From: DAMCAP01 sp964370205
Lineage (GTDB): Bacteria; Bacillota; Clostridia; Oscillospirales; Ruminococcaceae
Length of the DNA: 12,549 nt
Direction of reading: 5' to 3'
NCBI GenBank assembly: GCA_964370205.1
Contig: CAYJIK010000060.1
Span: 1 to 12,549, forward strand
A program made the position numbers and the translations under genes. This document shows positions 12,247 to 12,549 of this stretch, piece by piece. The stretch's first letter is position 1. Every line of letters starts with the position of its first letter. The notes under the pieces are model-generated. The model worked only from the letters and a program-made list of their open reading frames with translations, was not told where the DNA came from and did not search any database.

Positions 12247-12549
12247 TTATTCAAATCTGAGGATAACTATATCGCCGTCTTTTACTCTATCCGTGTACCC
12301 TGCTACTGCTCCGTTTATGGTCTGCACCAGCGTGCCGACAGGGTTTTTCGTGTCTATGTCCACGTAGTTTAAAAGGTCTACAAACATCGGGGGGCTTGTT
12401 GTTTCCACTGTGGTAGCTCTGTCGTTTAGTGTTATCCTTGTCAATATCTTCTCGGATAATTCAGACGGGTTGCTTGCCGGTGTTATATTAACGGCAGCAG
12501 GGCGTTTTAGTTTTATAATATCGCCTGTCTCAACAGGGTAGTTTGGTGC
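12247..12549 (-). CDS. C-terminal part of a gene entering from the right; possibly FtsA-like
   Basis: An open minus-strand frame runs through the window edge and ends at TAA 12247-12249, giving the last 100 residues. An apparent TTG start at 12444 is not needed, because the frame continues upstream. It contains two similar short units of the type NG...L.DGDII: one ends GDIIKLKRPA, the other runs FVDLLNYVDID, GTLVQTINGAVAGYTDRVKDGDIVILRFE. This resembles a small beta-grasp-like module at the end of some clostridial FtsA-like cell-division proteins, from memory. The family call is tentative; reality of the coding frame is well supported by its length and its spacing to serS. Confidence 0.65.
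   Translation of the reverse strand, partial: APNYPVETGDIIKLKRPAAVNITPASNPSELSEKILTRITLNDRATTVETTSPPMFVDLLNYVDIDTKNPVGTLVQTINGAVAGYTDRVKDGDIVILRFE

Overview
The window looks like a chromosomal stretch from an anaerobic, mid-GC Firmicute of class Clostridia (Oscillospirales/Ruminococcaceae-like). This is an inference. It rests on AGGAGG-type ribosome binding sites, near-consensus sigma-A promoters, a ferredoxin-type aldo/keto reductase, a tryptophanyl-tRNA synthetase with a 4Fe-4S-type cysteine motif, and an ECF sigma/anti-sigma pair of a kind common in gut Clostridia.

Left part (1-2500): a two-gene minus-strand operon encodes a short-chain dehydrogenase and a ferredoxin-type aldo/keto reductase. 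It is transcribed divergently from an HxlR-family regulator. The shared intergenic region holds a strong sigma-A promoter for the operon and an inverted repeat that is a candidate operator.

Centre-left (2500-5120): an envelope-stress-like cluster runs in the order lipoprotein, ECF sigma factor, membrane anti-sigma factor. The lipoprotein gene is split by a one-base frameshift. The lipoprotein (two copies) and the outer part of the anti-sigma factor share an unusual domain of about 89 residues. The lipoprotein and sigma genes are preceded by the same promoter-like motif, TAAC-N14-TCCT, which suggests one autoregulated regulon. A strong terminator ends the cluster.

Centre (5120-8480): trpS with a consensus promoter; a 277-bp stretch with no convincing gene; tRNA-Gln(CUG) with its own promoter and terminator; an M23-peptidase lipoprotein; a MITE-like inverted-repeat element of about 145 bp; and a small protein of about 59 residues ending in DADDL.

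Right part (8480-12549): a minus-strand housekeeping series. In transcription order it is the C-terminal end of a possibly FtsA-like gene, serS, an acyl-ACP thioesterase gene and guaB. Hairpins separate some of these genes. No CRISPR array, rRNA, integrase or intact insertion sequence was seen.
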